From contig NZ_JAEEGB010000008.1 of assembly GCF_016316925.1 (NCBI RefSeq), positions 62,001-126,000 on the forward strand: 64,000 bases of DNA. Reading direction: 5' to 3'. The first letter of the stretch is position 1, and the number at the start of each line of letters is the position of its first letter. Shown here piece by piece: positions 63,507-64,000 of this stretch. Made by a program: the position numbers and the translations under genes. The notes under the pieces are model-generated. The model did no database searches, was not told the DNA's origin, and was given only the letters and a program-made list of their open reading frames with translations. The DNA comes from Clostridium aciditolerans. GTDB taxonomy: Bacteria; Bacillota; Clostridia; Clostridiales; Clostridiaceae.

Positions 63507-64000
63507 CTATTCTGGTAATAGTACAAATCTAATTATAAATAACAGTGCTAATATATAAACTATTGGATTAACTTCTTTTCGTTTTCCTGTTACTAATTTT
63601 ACTATTGGGTAAAAAATTATTCCTGCTGCAATACCATTTGCTATACTGTAGCTAAAAGGCATAATAGCTATTGTAAAGAATGCTGGCAGCGCTTCTGTAA
63701 AGTCTTCGAAGTTTATCTTTGTAACAGCACCCATCATTAGCACTCCAACAATTACAAGTGCCGGTGCCGTAGCTTCTGCTGGAACCACTCCTACTAATCC
63801 TCCAAAGAATAGTGCTAGTATGAATAGAATTCCTGTTGTAAGAGATGTAAGTCCTGTTCTTCCGCCTTCTGATATACCTGATGTAGATTCTACGTAAGTA
63901 ACTACTGTACTTGTTCCCATTATAGAACCAAATGTAGTAGCTAAAGCATCTGATAAAAGAGCCTTGTTCATGTTTTTAACTCTTCCATCTTTGTCTAGCA
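63507..64000 (-). CDS. NCS2-family purine permease (AzgA/PbuG-like), 3' part
   Basis: The C-terminal 164 residues of a permease that continues past the window edge. Motifs are KALLSDALATTFGSIMGTST, the VESTSGISEGGRTGL loop, and several membrane helices, including FFTIAIMPFSYSIANGIAAG, ending in FVLLPE. The group imports adenine, guanine or hypoxanthine. Its place a few kilobases from the purine operon fits purine salvage. The reading frame is open to base 64000, so no start codon is given. Confidence 0.88.
   Translation of the reverse strand, partial: LDKDGRVKNMNKALLSDALATTFGSIMGTSTVVTYVESTSGISEGGRTGLTSLTTGILFILALFFGGLVGVVPAEATAPALVIVGVLMMGAVTKINFEDFTEALPAFFTIAIMPFSYSIANGIAAGIIFYPIVKLVTGKRKEVNPIVYILALLFIIRFVLLPE

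Overview
The window looks like the chromosome of a low-GC, spore-forming anaerobic Firmicute, most likely Clostridium in the broad sense. The reasons are the very AT-rich intergenic DNA, strong GGAGG ribosome binding sites, a small acid-soluble spore protein, a reverse rubrerythrin, a DUF1540 protein, a GlpP-type glycerol antiterminator, and FMN and purine riboswitches with clostridial operon layouts. Most genes lie on the minus strand. I saw no rRNA or tRNA genes and no CRISPR array. The gene at the right edge (an NCS2 purine permease) runs out of the window.

Layout. 0.5-10 kb: spore protein, orphan PAS histidine kinase, recJ, a SagB-like oxidoreductase, an HMA metal-binding protein, an M16 peptidase and a KimA-like permease. 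10-14 kb: the glycerol genes glpF-glpP-glpK behind a sigma-A promoter, an antiterminator hairpin and a cre-like site. 14-19 kb: a type II topoisomerase pair (parE-parC) with a long structured leader. 19-24 kb: mnmH, an amino acid permease with a good sigma-54 promoter, and the sigma-54 activator next to it. 24-31 kb: DUF1540, reverse rubrerythrin, a chemoreceptor, and a methionine-rich two-component cluster. 31-39 kb: PH-domain membrane proteins, a tyrosine-recombinase remnant, an RlmD-like methyltransferase, an RDD protein, an LTA synthase-like protein and small acidic proteins. 39-43 kb: the FMN-riboswitch operon ribD-ribE-ribBA-ribH. 43-52.6 kb: a MetH-activation-domain protein, a two-gene LysO exporter, an MBL hydrolase, two tandem cationic amino acid permeases and two membrane-anchored extracytoplasmic proteins. 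52.8-60.2 kb: the purine operon purE-C-F-M-N-H-D behind a purine riboswitch. 60.3-64 kb: repeat-flanked four-helix-bundle gene, SGNH hydrolase, zinc ribbon protein, YdcF-like protein and the NCS2 permease.

The most unusual content lies between the genes: at least four families of short structured repeats. Family 1 has ends built from 7-nt units (CAATTGA, CAGAGGA, CAGTGGA) and inner hairpins. One composite copy (60362-61095) encloses a four-helix-bundle (23S rRNA IVS protein family) gene whose stop codon lies in the heptad border, and another copy abuts a DJ-1/PfpI gene that has lost its 5' half. Family 2 has a 42-nt palindromic core; copies sit inside family 1, inside another family 2 unit, and as a cluster in the riboflavin operon. 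Family 3 has AGGCATCT-type terminal inverted repeats. Family 4 carries two long hairpins. The parE leader is also built from a nested, duplicated hairpin unit. Nested insertion into hairpin loops recurs across these families and is the best candidate here for an undescribed mobile system.

All calls come from reading the sequence. No database search or folding program was run, so family names rest on recognised motifs.
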